A program made the translations under genes and the position numbers. The notes under the pieces were generated by a model. The model ran no database searches, had not been told where the DNA came from, and was given only the letters and a program-made list of their open reading frames with translations. Source: Paenibacillus sp. 598K (GTDB lineage Bacteria > Bacillota > Bacilli > Paenibacillales > Paenibacillaceae). Taken from it: a stretch of DNA of 63,064 nt. This document shows positions 17,425 to 27,038 of this stretch, one piece after another. Numbering within the stretch: position 1 is the first letter of the stretch; the number at the start of each line of letters is the position of its first letter. The stretch lies in contig NZ_BFBX01000087.1 of assembly GCF_003851045.1 (NCBI RefSeq), forward strand, positions 327 to 63,390, in the 5' to 3' direction.

Positions 17425-20400
17425 CTACGCTGCCAGCAACAAATCCAGCAGACGGATGATCATCGTCACCGACTCGGCGCGCGATGCCGATGCATCCGGC
17501 TGGAACCTGCCTTCGCCGTCGCCATGGACGATGCCTGCGGCCGCAAAGGCTGCGATAGCCTCGGACGCCCAGTTGTTCTGCGCGACATCCGGGAAGGCTG
17601 GAGCCGGTCCGGGAGCGTATGACGTGAATCGGGCCAGCATCGCGACGATCTCGGCTCTCGTCACCGGCTGATTCGGCCGGAAGGCGCCGTCCGGATAGCC
17701 GTTGATGGCGCCTGTCGCCTGCAAGGCCGCGATCGCCTCCGCTGCCCAGTGTCCCTGCGTGTCCGAGAAGGACGCCGCACCAGAGGCTGGCAGCGCGAAG
17801 GCATGGGCGAGCATCGTCGCGAACTCGGCGCGCGTCACCTTGCCCTGCGGACGATAAGAGCCGTCGCCGTAGCCCTTGACGATCCCCATCCTCGATGCGC
17901 GCTCGATGAACGAAGCGCTCCATGAGGAGACGGACACATCGGTGAAGCGTACCGGCGCAGCAGCGCTAGCCTTGTCGGCCATCGCCCGCACCGCTGCGAT
18001 GTCCACCTGTGCGCTGAACACCGGCTTCGCTGGCGTCGGCTGCGGGCTCGGCTCCGGTTGCGGTGACGGAGCGGGCTGCTCCGGCGTCGGTTCTGGCTGC
18101 GGCTCCGGTTTGATCTCTGGCTTGGTCTCCGGCTGCGGGTAAGGGCTTGGCGTCCACGGCACGCTTGGCTTCGGCTTCGCGACGCTGAACGTATCGAACA
18201 GTCGTCCATCGATCGTACGCGCCTCGATCTGGATCTTGTCCGCGGCGACGGTGATGTGCGAGTAGACCGGCACGTCTTCATCGAAGATGTAGTTCAAGTA
18301 ATCGTACTTCATGCCCTCGTAGAACTTCCATCCCGAAGCGCCGCCATCGAGATAGACGGTGCCCTGCGCGTCGGCGCCGAGGGGCTTGCCGCCTTGCATC
18401 GGATATGTGCGAGCATACACATGATCGTGGCCGACGAGGACGAGATCGACCTTATGCGCCTCGAGGATTGGCGCGAAGTACTGCTGCGTATACTCTACCA
18501 GCGAGCCGCGACCGTTCTCCGTATGATAGGCCGGGCGGTGGAACATCGCGATCGTCCATTTCTTGTCGTTGTTGCTCAGATCCTCCTCGAGCCATGCCGC
18601 CTGCTCGATCATCTGCTCCTCGGTGCCCTCCGAGTTCAAGACGACGAAGTGCGCGTCATCGATATCGTAGGCATACGCATATTGACGCTGGCCCTCCGGC
18701 CCGTTGACCGGGAAGTTCGCCCCCTTGGTGAACACGTCCTTGCCCTCGCTCTTGACGTCGTGGTTGCCCAGCGTCAGCGCGGACGGCAGGCGGGTCGCAT
18801 AGACCGAGGAAGCCTGCCAGAACTTGCGCCACTCCTCGAAAGCGCCCCCCGCATCGACCATATCGCCGCCATGCATGACGAACTGAGTCGTCGGATATTG
18901 CCTCATCGCCTCAGTCATAAGAGACTGATAGGTCTCCATGCCTTGCGCCTGGTTCGTGTGCGAATCGGTGATGAAAAAAAACGAGGTCGGCGTCGACATG
19001 TCGCGATCGACCGTCGTGTAGTCATGCCACGCCGTCCAGTTGCCTTCGTAGCCAACCCGGTACTTGTAGGCGGTGGCAGGCTTCAGGCCTTCGACCAGCA
19101 CGTTGTGGAAGCGGATCTCGCCCTTGCTCCCCTTCTCCTGCATGCTGAGTACCTGCAGCTCGCTCTCGGCCAACTGCTCTCGGACCTGCGCGGCATCCGG
19201 CTCCGCGCCTGCGCCCCACTGCGCCGCCTCGATGTACTGGATCGCCGTCGACGTCCGGGCCGAGCGGGTCTGCCAGGCGACGCTCAGCTGCGAGGACAGA
19301 TCCTCCGTGACATACGTCTGGACATGCTGCGGCTCATCTGTGCCGTACGGCTCGACGACCTCGTAGCTGACGACCTTGCTGTTCTGATCGCCGACGATCG
19401 CCTGGAGCTGATAAGCGCCGAGCGCCAGCGTCGTCAGATCAGTCGTGAAGACACCGTCGGCATCCGTCTGCCCGAGGCTGCCGTTCAGCAGCTGCGCGCT
19501 CACGTCGGCCTCGGCGATATAGCCTGTCCGGCCGTCGGGCAGGATCGTCTCGAACCACCCGTCATCCGACTCCGCCGAGCCGTAGTATCGCTCGCCGGAC
19601 TGCGCTGTGCGGAGTACGGCGGAAGACGCATCGTCATCGGCATAGATCGGCGAGGTCGCTGCCGTCACCGTCAGGAGCGAGCTCTCCCCCAGCAGGCCCT
19701 TGAATACGATATCTGCCCCGGCATACGGTCTGCCCTCGCGATCCCGGACGGTCAGCGTCGAGGTCGTGCCCAGACCCACCCCCGTCATACTCAGCTGATA
19801 CGGGAATGCGATCGTGTAGCGGAGCGGCGCCGCCAGCGGCGAGCTGGTCTGCGTCTGGCCTGCCATCAGGCTCGACTCGCGCATGCGGATGCTCTTGTAC
19901 GCCTCGCCGCGCGCCAGCACGGCCTGCGCATCGACTCTGAAGTTCACCGTCACGGCATCCCGAGCGGCGGCTGCACTGAGCCCGCTCAGCGCGAGCTGCA
20001 CGACTCCACCGGCATTGTCGATCACTGGCGTGACGCTCACGCCTGCCGCTGCGCTCACATCGGCAACCTGGAGCGTGCCCGGATCATAGTGCAGGGTGAA
20101 CTGCGCCTGCTCTGCGCCTGCGTAGTCCTTGACGCCAATACGGACGGGATACAGCTCGTTGCTCACCGCTTCCTCGGCAGCAGACATGTACAGCCGCTCG
20201 CCGCTGTCGACAGTGAAGGCATAGGCTGTACTAGCCGGGTTGCCGCTACGGTCCTTGACCTCGAGCACCAGCTCATGATAGCCGCCATCCACCTGGTTGC
20301 CCGGGTACGTCAGCAGCCCCGTCTCCGCCGAGTAGTCGATGCCGGACGTAATGTCCTCTCCGTCGAGCCGCACCGCCAGCGTATCGAGATCGAGCCCCGA

Positions 20401-21123
20401 GCCGCTGTCGCTCAGCGCCACCTTCAGCTGCTCCAGCGGCGCGCTCAGCACCTCGTCCGCGACAGGCTTGAGAGGCTGGATGAGCGGCACGTCCCGGTCC
20501 TCGCCCGTCTCCTCGTAGATGAAGGTGATATCGTCGACCCAGAGCGAGCCCTTGTTTTTCTTGCTCATATTCGACTGCTTCAGCTGGAAGAACAGCTCGA
20601 GCACGATCGGGCCCGACTTCCCTTGCGGGACAGCCGCCTCGATATACTTCCACCCCGACCAGTTAATGCCCGCGGACGTCTCGTCGTAGAACTCCGCCTG
20701 GAACGAGGACCCGCCCTGGTCGCGGAACTTCGTCGTCAGCAGATGGCCTTCATTGTTGCCGTACACCCACATGCCGACCTTCGCCGGATAGCCCGTCACC
20801 GGGATGCGGCCTGCGGTGTAGCCGACCTCGATCTGCGACGGGTTGTCGACGACGTCGATCATGTCGTAATCGATGCGGGCCGAGTATTGCCCATTGCGCA
20901 CAAGCTTCGGACGATCCTCCAGATGGAGCGTGGCGTCGTACATCCGCTTCGGATTGAACTTCACATCGGCGATCCCGTCCTCGAAGTCCTCGACCACCAG
21001 GATCGCTGGCGGCGCGTCGGACGCTTCGACCCTGGGCTCGGCCGCCCAACCCCAGTTCAGTGCTCCCATCATAGCTGCCAACGAGACGATCGCGACCGTT
21101 TTCTTCGCATGAATGACTCTCAT
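17425..21123 (-). CDS. Secreted, S-layer-anchored metallophosphatase with multiple surface domains
   Basis: A 1232-residue exported protein. In order: signal peptide (about 1-29); carbohydrate-binding-like jelly roll (about 40-210); Ig-like domain (about 215-310); cohesin-like domain (about 315-440, AQFTLHYDPGTLQVADVSAA); a bacterial SH3-like insert (GERYYGSAESDDGWFETILP) inside a surface beta domain; a fibronectin-like domain of purple acid phosphatases (about 600-715); a calcineurin-type phosphoesterase domain with metal motifs FITDSH, HGGDMVD, LGNHD, FHRPAYH and GHDHVYA; a Pro/Glu-rich linker; and three SLH domains at the C-terminus. It probably releases phosphate from organic esters at the cell surface. 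An ATG start with a signal peptide makes the 5' end secure. Confidence 0.9.
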   Translation of the reverse strand: MRVIHAKKTVAIVSLAAMMGALNWGWAAEPRVEASDAPPAILVVEDFEDGIADVKFNPKRMYDATLHLEDRPKLVRNGQYSARIDYDMIDVVDNPSQIEVGYTAGRIPVTGYPAKVGMWVYGNNEGHLLTTKFRDQGGSSFQAEFYDETSAGINWSGWKYIEAAVPQGKSGPIVLELFFQLKQSNMSKKNKGSLWVDDITFIYEETGEDRDVPLIQPLKPVADEVLSAPLEQLKVALSDSGSGLDLDTLAVRLDGEDITSGIDYSAETGLLTYPGNQVDGGYHELVLEVKDRSGNPASTAYAFTVDSGERLYMSAAEEAVSNELYPVRIGVKDYAGAEQAQFTLHYDPGTLQVADVSAAAGVSVTPVIDNAGGVVQLALSGLSAAAARDAVTVNFRVDAQAVLARGEAYKSIRMRESSLMAGQTQTSSPLAAPLRYTIAFPYQLSMTGVGLGTTSTLTVRDREGRPYAGADIVFKGLLGESSLLTVTAATSPIYADDDASSAVLRTAQSGERYYGSAESDDGWFETILPDGRTGYIAEADVSAQLLNGSLGQTDADGVFTTDLTTLALGAYQLQAIVGDQNSKVVSYEVVEPYGTDEPQHVQTYVTEDLSSQLSVAWQTRSARTSTAIQYIEAAQWGAGAEPDAAQVREQLAESELQVLSMQEKGSKGEIRFHNVLVEGLKPATAYKYRVGYEGNWTAWHDYTTVDRDMSTPTSFFFITDSHTNQAQGMETYQSLMTEAMRQYPTTQFVMHGGDMVDAGGAFEEWRKFWQASSVYATRLPSALTLGNHDVKSEGKDVFTKGANFPVNGPEGQRQYAYAYDIDDAHFVVLNSEGTEEQMIEQAAWLEEDLSNNDKKWTIAMFHRPAYHTENGRGSLVEYTQQYFAPILEAHKVDLVLVGHDHVYARTYPMQGGKPLGADAQGTVYLDGGASGWKFYEGMKYDYLNYIFDEDVPVYSHITVAADKIQIEARTIDGRLFDTFSVAKPKPSVPWTPSPYPQPETKPEIKPEPQPEPTPEQPAPSPQPEPSPQPTPAKPVFSAQVDIAAVRAMADKASAAAPVRFTDVSVSSWSASFIERASRMGIVKGYGDGSYRPQGKVTRAEFATMLAHAFALPASGAASFSDTQGHWAAEAIAALQATGAINGYPDGAFRPNQPVTRAEIVAMLARFTSYAPGPAPAFPDVAQNNWASEAIAAFAAAGIVHGDGEGRFQPDASASRAESVTMIIRLLDLLLAA

Positions 21124-21233
21124 CTTCCTGCTGCTCCCCCTAGATACGAATAATGCATTCCAGAGTACAATAGCAGCGATTTGTTAACTGCAGGTCTGTC
21201 TCATATTAAGATATTGTGCAGATAGCCGTGCAA

Positions 21234-22868
21234 CTATTCCAGATATAGGCGAGCGTAGTCCCGGGCATCGGCCAAGATCGACTCGACCTCGGCTGCGGCC
21301 GTGGCCAGCGTATCGTCGACGATCGTCACCGTCGGGATGATCCCGCTGCGCAGCGGCGTGCGGGTGTAGCCCGGATTGAATCCGTGCTCGTGCACGCCCG
21401 TCGAGCCGCACCCCGGCGCTCCGAGGCACAGATGGCCGAAGGCCCTGTTATAGGTGTCGAAGAAAGGCGCATGCGGCTCGTCATGCCAGTGCATGACGCC
21501 GTCCGTGTGCCCGGATTGCATGAGGGGCGTGGCGATGCCCGCCGCGTCGAACCAGCCTTCGCCGGCAATCAGCGTGTCCGGTCGCCCCTCCCGGATGCGA
21601 CGGCACAACGCTGCCAAGCCTTCGTAGGTGTGGTAGTACGGATCGTTGATCCAGGCTGCCGAGATGTCGAGGAACACGCCGTCGAAGCGGTAGCGCTCCA
21701 TCAGTGCGCGGATCTGTCCGACCAGCCGGTTCTGCCAGCCAGGCGCTCCCGGATTCAAGAAGGCGTTGGTCCCGTGATCGTAATGACGCGAGCCGTCCCA
21801 GTCGACCGAGCCGGTAATCGGGAAGCCGCCCGCCGTATGCGCCAGTGCCGGCACGCCCCATTGCTCGAAGTTCTCCTGACCGCGGTTGACGACGTTCAGT
21901 CCGAACATCGGCATGACGCGGATGCCAAGCTCCTGCGCCTGCTCCATCAGCCGCTCGAAGCCCGTCTCCCCGCCCATCCTCGGGTCGGGTCGATAGTCGC
22001 CGTATTGCCAGTAATACCGCCCTTCCCAGCCCGGCAGATAAGCTAGGATGCGCTTGGGCTCGATGCGCTGCGCCAGCCATTCCAGCGTCTGGCCCGTCTT
22101 CTCATAGTCATTGAAGATATACCCGTTCCAATGCTGCATATGGATCGCCGCGACGAGGGAGATATCGCGCGCCCAGGCGGGCACGTCCTCGCGCTCCTCC
22201 CAACGGCGCAATCCATAGTGCTCCTCGGTCTCCTGCCTATGTTGCTCCATGATCGCCTCCAGCGATGAGCAGCTGCCGATCTCCCAGGGCGGCGCGGCGA
22301 TCGTATCGCCCATCCGCACCGCATCCTCCTCGAAGATCAGCTCCACATCCAGCGTCTCGCCCTTGGGCAGCAGTGCGAATCTTTTGTCCCGAACCTTGGC
22401 GTCCAGCGAGCGGAAGTAACCAAGCGTGCCGTCCTTGCGGCGCAGTACGACAAGCGGCGTGTACAGATTGCGCCAACCCTCCGGGTAATGCAGCAGCAGC
22501 CCCGACGGCGGCACCTCCCGCGCCGCGCTCTCGCGAAGATTGACTACCTCCCCGCTGGGCACTCCGCCGATCAACACCTTCAAACTGCGCACCTTCTTGC
22601 CGACGACGCTGGCCTTGGCCTCGATCAGCCAGCCGTCGCCGTGTCCTGACGGCCGGACGACGAGCCGGGCGCGGCCTGCCGCCTTCTCCTGCCCATTGGC
22701 CCAGGTCAGGCCGCTCGCCTCCACGGTCAGCGTCTCTCCCTCCCTTCGCACCTCGCATGCGTCGCGGTCCAGCCCGTAGACATTCTCGAACGTGTAGATA
22801 TAGAGGGCCAGCGATTGGTGACGATAGTCGAACGCCGGATGCTCCAGCGTATAGCTGAGGTCATGCAT
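21234..22868 (-). CDS. TIM-barrel glycoside hydrolase-like protein (DUF6259-type)
   Basis: A 544-residue protein without a signal peptide. The N-terminal half is beta-rich (sugar-binding-like); the C-terminal half is a probable (beta/alpha)8 barrel with IRVMPMFGLNVVNRGQENFE, RFDGVFLDISAAW and DTLIAGEGWFDAAG, where the Asp in FLDIS and the Glu in GEGW occupy positions usual for nucleophile and acid in related clans. The open frame extends to 23147, but GGAGAGAGAC places the start at ATG 22868. It is the last gene of the permease operon, 34 bases after the ADP-ribosylglycohydrolase-fold gene. Substrate unknown; it should act on the imported oligosaccharide. Confidence 0.75.
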   Translation of the reverse strand: MHDLSYTLEHPAFDYRHQSLALYIYTFENVYGLDRDACEVRREGETLTVEASGLTWANGQEKAAGRARLVVRPSGHGDGWLIEAKASVVGKKVRSLKVLIGGVPSGEVVNLRESAAREVPPSGLLLHYPEGWRNLYTPLVVLRRKDGTLGYFRSLDAKVRDKRFALLPKGETLDVELIFEEDAVRMGDTIAAPPWEIGSCSSLEAIMEQHRQETEEHYGLRRWEEREDVPAWARDISLVAAIHMQHWNGYIFNDYEKTGQTLEWLAQRIEPKRILAYLPGWEGRYYWQYGDYRPDPRMGGETGFERLMEQAQELGIRVMPMFGLNVVNRGQENFEQWGVPALAHTAGGFPITGSVDWDGSRHYDHGTNAFLNPGAPGWQNRLVGQIRALMERYRFDGVFLDISAAWINDPYYHTYEGLAALCRRIREGRPDTLIAGEGWFDAAGIATPLMQSGHTDGVMHWHDEPHAPFFDTYNRAFGHLCLGAPGCGSTGVHEHGFNPGYTRTPLRSGIIPTVTIVDDTLATAAAEVESILADARDYARLYLE

Positions 22869-22902
22869 GATGTCTCTCTCCTTTACTCGATGAATGGATG
22901 CT

Positions 22903-25017
22903 CTAGCGTTCCCATACCGGCCCGATGGGCTCCGATACCTCGATCGCATCGATCTGCAGCTTGCCGTACAATGCGCCTCGCTTGGCCAGCTCGATCCGGT
23001 TGGTCCCCGCCTGCAGCTGCACCGGCAGCTCGATCCGATGGGCGGCGAAGACGTCCGGCAATCCCGTCTGAGGGAACCAGGCGGCGAACGGTGCGGCGCC
23101 GTTAATCGTAACATCCAGCCTCGCCGCCGAGGACGACCCTTGCGCATAGGTGATGGCGACGAGGTAATGTCCGTTGCGCTTCACGTCGATATCCTTGAAG
23201 ACGATCCGCCCTTCGTCGGTCTCGTCCCACGTCGCATAGCGGCCGCTGGAGGCGGTCTCCGCTTCGGCGGTTACAGCCCCGTCCTGCTCGGCCGCCTCCG
23301 CTTCGTATACGGTCCGGCGCGGCTGCCCGATCAGTTCCACCGTCACATGGTCGATCGTCGCCGAGCCCGAGCCGCCGAGCGTGACGGCATGCAGGCCGAT
23401 CTCCGCTTCCTTGCCTGCGGCGACGAAGTCTACCGTCCGGCTCGCATAACGCCCCGTCCGATTGACTACGGAGGCATAGCGCTCTTGCCCGCCCGCTTGG
23501 ACGAACAGTCGCCCCTCCACATTGGCATCGGCAGTCAGGTAAGCCTGGAGCCGGTACGCCTGGCCTTTCTTCAGTCCGGTCAACCGCTGGTACAGTCGGC
23601 CCTCGGCGGCGACATCGTCGACATCGACTCTGCCGTTCCAGTCGCCGGAGAACGCCGTCCCGTTATCCTGCGCGTAGACGTTCACTGCCGGATCGCCGTC
23701 ATGGGCAGTCTGCCAGCCCTGCAGATCGGCCGCCTCGAAGCCGCCGTTGGCCAGCGTCAGTACGGCCTGCCGCCGCACCGCCTCTACCGGAATCCGGTAC
23801 TGTGTCTCCTCCACGACCCCGCCCTTGTGGACGATCATCCGCTCGGCGTTGCGCTGATACAGCTCGGCAATCTCGACGAAGGTCTGCAGTTCGGGGTAGT
23901 CGTTCCGAATATGCGGGGTAAAGCTCTTGTCGTTGAAGTAGCGCCCTTGGCCATCCTGATAGATCGCGTCCTTGACCTCTGCCGGAGTCCCCTCCATCCC
24001 CTTGATGATGCCCATCAGCCCCATGACGAAGGAAGCGGTGCAGTCGGCGTCATAACCAGCGAGCGAGGCGATCTTGGCCGACTCGGTATAGTCGTTGCCG
24101 CCATACAGGATGGCCAGGATGCCGAGCGCATTGTTAATATCCGGGATAACCTGGATGTTGTCCCAGCCGTAGACGAGACGCTTGTACTCGCGCAGCTCTC
24201 CCTGCGCCCAGCGCCAATCGTCGGGATTGGCCGCATGGAGCTCGACTACCTTGGCATAGATCTCGTAGGGCCAGCTATTGCGGGGCAGCAGCTCCGCCGC
24301 CTGCTCCAGCGCCACTCGCGCGTCCGTCTCAAAGTAAGCTAGCGCGTACAACGCGCCCTGGAAGCGAGCCCAGATGAGCGGGTCCGAATCGCCCGATACG
24401 CTGGCGAATCGCTCCGTCAGCTCATACGCGGTCATCGGCATGCCTGGCGCGACCAGGCCAAGCGTGTCGTTCTCGATATAAGACTCTGTCGCCCAGTGGA
24501 ACGGATTCCACTCCGAGCGGCCGGTGAACGGCGGCAGCATATTCATCGTGCGCATCGCCTCCATCGCCGCGCCGCCGCCGCCCCAGTCGCTGACGTCATG
24601 CTCCAGCCACTCGGCGAGGATGTCGGCCGCCGACAGGTCCGGGCCGTGAACATCGAGGATATGCTGATTGAAGAAGTCGATATGATAATCGTCGTCCGAG
24701 CCGATGATGCCGCCCCGGTCCTCATAGATCCGGTCGTTCCACGGCTCGTCCCGATAGTCGCTCTGACCGCTGTACGGCCCCTTGATCCAGCCGAACCAGT
24801 CATCGGGCAGCGGCTCCTCCGAGATGAACTCGTAGCCGGTGAGCACGCCGCCCACTTGCCCGACGATGGCGGCCAGCGTCTTGTCGTAGTAGCTCTCCCT
24901 GGACAACGTCAACCGCTCCGGCGACGGCTCGCCCCTGCTGGCGACGCCGATTGCTGCCGCCGCGAGGACGACGAGCAGCGCCCCCGCTCCGAGCATAGTC
25001 TTGCGATGGCTCTTCAA
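22903..25017 (-). CDS. Secreted ADP-ribosylglycohydrolase-fold protein with carbohydrate-binding-like domains
   Basis: A 704-residue protein with an N-terminal membrane anchor or signal (TMLGAGALLVVLAAAAIGVA). Residues about 40-430 match the ADP-ribosylglycohydrolase fold, with metal-binding clusters GGIIGSDDDYHIDF and GYDADCTASFVMGLMGIIKG corresponding to the usual acidic motifs. Two beta-sandwich domains follow (about 440-570, and 575-700 with YEAEAAEQDG, like family 35/6 binding modules). It sits between a sugar permease and a glycosidase-like gene, so here the fold probably cleaves a glycan or nucleoside-like sugar rather than ADP-ribosylated protein. That is inference from context. Confidence 0.78.
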   Translation of the reverse strand: MKSHRKTMLGAGALLVVLAAAAIGVASRGEPSPERLTLSRESYYDKTLAAIVGQVGGVLTGYEFISEEPLPDDWFGWIKGPYSGQSDYRDEPWNDRIYEDRGGIIGSDDDYHIDFFNQHILDVHGPDLSAADILAEWLEHDVSDWGGGGAAMEAMRTMNMLPPFTGRSEWNPFHWATESYIENDTLGLVAPGMPMTAYELTERFASVSGDSDPLIWARFQGALYALAYFETDARVALEQAAELLPRNSWPYEIYAKVVELHAANPDDWRWAQGELREYKRLVYGWDNIQVIPDINNALGILAILYGGNDYTESAKIASLAGYDADCTASFVMGLMGIIKGMEGTPAEVKDAIYQDGQGRYFNDKSFTPHIRNDYPELQTFVEIAELYQRNAERMIVHKGGVVEETQYRIPVEAVRRQAVLTLANGGFEAADLQGWQTAHDGDPAVNVYAQDNGTAFSGDWNGRVDVDDVAAEGRLYQRLTGLKKGQAYRLQAYLTADANVEGRLFVQAGGQERYASVVNRTGRYASRTVDFVAAGKEAEIGLHAVTLGGSGSATIDHVTVELIGQPRRTVYEAEAAEQDGAVTAEAETASSGRYATWDETDEGRIVFKDIDVKRNGHYLVAITYAQGSSSAARLDVTINGAAPFAAWFPQTGLPDVFAAHRIELPVQLQAGTNRIELAKRGALYGKLQIDAIEVSEPIGPVWER

Positions 25018-25035
25018 GCCTTGACCCCTCCTCTG

Positions 25036-25863
25036 TTACCCTTTGATGCCCGAGAGCGTGATGCCCTGGATATAGTACTTTTGCGTGAGCGCGTACATCG
25101 CGATGATCGGGACGATCGCCACCGTCGACGCAGCCATCAGCAGCCCCCAATCGACCGTGTAGATGCCGCGGAACGAGGCGATGATGAGCGGCACGGTGAA
25201 CTTGCTCTCGCTGTTCAGGAAGATCAGCGGTCCGAAAAAGTTGTTCCAGTTGCCGATGAAGGTGAACAACCCCAGCGTCACGATCGCCGGCTTGCATAGC
25301 GGGATCATGATCTGCCAGTAGACCCGAAAATGGTTGCAGCCGTCGATTCGGGCCGACTCCAGGTAGGCATTGGGGATGCCGCTCATAAATTGCTTCAGCA
25401 TGAACACCCCGTACGCATTGATCATGACCGCCGGGACGATCAGCGGCAGATGCGTATCGATCCAGTTGAACTTGCCGAACAGGATGTACAGCGGGATCAG
25501 CGTCACCTGACCGGGGATCATCAGCGTCGCGAGGAACACCGAGAACCAGATCGCGCTCCCCTTGAACCGTACCTTGGCGAATGCATAGGCCGCGAGCGAG
25601 CTCGTGAACAAGGTGCCGACGGTCACGAGGATCGTGATCTTGGCGCTGTTCCAGTAGGCGAGCGCCATCGGCATCAGCTCGAACACGCGCGGGAAGTACT
25701 CCCAGGTCACCGAGCTCGGATAGAGCTCCGGCGGCACCTGGAAGATCGCATCGCTCGGCTTCAGCGCGGTCGTAATCATCCAATAGAACGGGAACATCGT
25801 CGTCAGCGCCATCAGGACAAGCAGCAGATGGATGGACAGCGTACCGAGCTTGAATCTAGTCAA
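25036..25863 (-). CDS. Sugar ABC transporter permease, MalG type (second system)
   Basis: A 275-residue permease with six helices. The N-terminus MTRFKLGTLSIHLLLVLMAL is followed by TMFPFYWMITTALKPSDAIF, and the EAA-type loop reads AYLESARIDGCNHFRVYWQI. The tail ITLSGIKG is typical. Its start overlaps the end of the upstream permease by eight bases. Downstream, 18 bases separate it from the ADP-ribosylglycohydrolase-fold gene, so one transcript probably covers the four genes. Confidence 0.93.
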   Translation of the reverse strand: MTRFKLGTLSIHLLLVLMALTTMFPFYWMITTALKPSDAIFQVPPELYPSSVTWEYFPRVFELMPMALAYWNSAKITILVTVGTLFTSSLAAYAFAKVRFKGSAIWFSVFLATLMIPGQVTLIPLYILFGKFNWIDTHLPLIVPAVMINAYGVFMLKQFMSGIPNAYLESARIDGCNHFRVYWQIMIPLCKPAIVTLGLFTFIGNWNNFFGPLIFLNSESKFTVPLIIASFRGIYTVDWGLLMAASTVAIVPIIAMYALTQKYYIQGITLSGIKG

Positions 25864-26746
25864 TGTAGTTCACCCACCGTCTCGATAATCTGAACTGAAC
25901 GAATGTGACGATCATGACGATCGCGAACAGCGCCACGGATACGACCGCCGCCTCGCCCATCCGGAAGTAGCGGAACGCCAGATCGTAGATGTACATGACC
26001 AGCGTGTAGGTTGAGAACTGCGGACCGCCGGAGGTCAGGATAAACGACTCCTGGAACAGGTTGAAGACGCCGATCAGCATCGTCACGACGATGAAGAAGG
26101 TCGTCGGCGACAGCAGCGGCAGCGTAATATGCGTCAGCTTGCGCCAGCGCCCGGCGCCGTCGATCTCCGCCGCCTCGTAGTAGTCGTCCGGGATGCCCTT
26201 GACCCCGGCGAGGAAGATCAGATAGTAATACCCCATCCCCTGCCAGGTGCTCATGATGATGATCGCGACCCGCGCCCACAGCGACTCGGTCAGCCACTCG
26301 GGCCCAGCGATCCCGATCGCGCCGAGGAAGTTGTTGAGCAGCCCGATCTCCGGCGCGAACACCCAGTACCAGACGAGAACGATAGCGACCGAGGAGGTGA
26401 CCATCGGCAGGAAAAACGCCGCCTTGTACAAGGCCAGCCCCTTCAGCTTCTTGTTGGTCAGCAGCGCCATCCCCAGTGCGACGACCGTCGTCAGCGGCAC
26501 GATGCCGACGACGAAAATAAACGTGTTGCGCAGCGCAAAATAAAAATTTTCCTCTCCCGCGATCGTCTTGAAATTGTCGAGTCCCGTATACACAGGCGTA
26601 CTGGTGAAGTCCCAGTCCATGAACATCAGATAAAACGACATCAGTACGGGAAACAGCACAAAGGCCAGCAGCCCGACGATCTGCGGCGAGACGAACAAAT
26701 ACCCCCACCAGTTTTCGTGACGATTCAGCTTAGGCGCGTTTCTCAT
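25856..26746 (-). CDS. Sugar ABC transporter permease, MalF type (second system)
   Basis: A 296-residue permease beginning MRNAPKLNRHENWWGYLFVS, with six helices and the EAA loop DYYEAAEIDGAGRWRKLTHI. It is first in a four-gene operon (permease, permease, ADP-ribosylglycohydrolase fold, glycosidase-like). Its binding protein is encoded about 4 kb upstream, beyond the kinase and regulator genes. A candidate promoter with paired direct repeats lies 50-110 bases upstream and is shared in form with the binding-protein gene. No ATPase gene is seen. Confidence 0.93.
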   Translation of the reverse strand: MRNAPKLNRHENWWGYLFVSPQIVGLLAFVLFPVLMSFYLMFMDWDFTSTPVYTGLDNFKTIAGEENFYFALRNTFIFVVGIVPLTTVVALGMALLTNKKLKGLALYKAAFFLPMVTSSVAIVLVWYWVFAPEIGLLNNFLGAIGIAGPEWLTESLWARVAIIIMSTWQGMGYYYLIFLAGVKGIPDDYYEAAEIDGAGRWRKLTHITLPLLSPTTFFIVVTMLIGVFNLFQESFILTSGGPQFSTYTLVMYIYDLAFRYFRMGEAAVVSVALFAIVMIVTFVQFRLSRRWVNYID

Positions 26747-26793
26747 CCGCCATGCTCCTTTCTGTCGCTCAAGTTGCTTGACGCGCTATGTTC

Positions 26794-26859
26794 AGTGTAG
26801 CCGCGTCCCGCAGCCCCAGCTACGAACGGATATTATGGAGTGGTGCACAATATTATGCG
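26794..26859 (-). promoter_or_regulatory. Permease operon promoter with two direct repeats of period 20
   Basis: On the minus strand the word CATAATA occurs twice (26857-26851 and 26837-26831), exactly 20 bases apart, followed 32 bases later by a -10-like TACACT (26799-26794). No good -35 is present. The same layout occurs before the binding-protein gene at 32014. This is the expected form of a binding site for an AraC-type activator such as the YesN regulator encoded between them. Confidence 0.6.
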
Positions 26860-26885
26860 ATGGCTGAGCCTCGCCCGAGGACGAC

Positions 26886-27015
26886 AAAAACCCCGCAAGG
26901 CGGGGCGAGACTTCGAAGCCTGCTCCGCTACTTGGCGGGGGTATAGAAAAGCCGCTTCGCAGCGAAGCGGCTGATGAGGGTCCCACTAACAAAAGCTGCC
27001 TCGCGGCGGCTTGTT
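26886..27015 (-). terminator. Three hairpins in tandem after the second YesM gene
   Basis: Hairpin A: CCCCGC (26891-26896) with GCGGGG (26900-26905), followed on the minus strand by five T. Hairpin B: GCCGCTTCGC (26951-26960) with GCGAAGCGGC (26962-26971), followed by four T. Hairpin C: AACAA..GCTGCC (26989-27000) with GGCGGC..TTGTT (27005-27015). They close the binding protein-regulator-kinase transcript before the permease promoter. Confidence 0.7.
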
Positions 27016-27038
27016 GGATAGCTAGTCTAGCGATCTTG

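Noticed and set aside
17425..21123. Cellulosome scaffold
   Set aside because: One cohesin-like domain without dockerin genes in the window is not enough; the main catalytic part is a phosphoesterase.
18256..21153. Very long plus-strand open frame opposite the metallophosphatase gene
   Set aside because: It is the antisense shadow of a GC-rich gene, rich in Arg and His, with no ribosome-binding site and no recognisable domain; the minus-strand protein has clear motifs.
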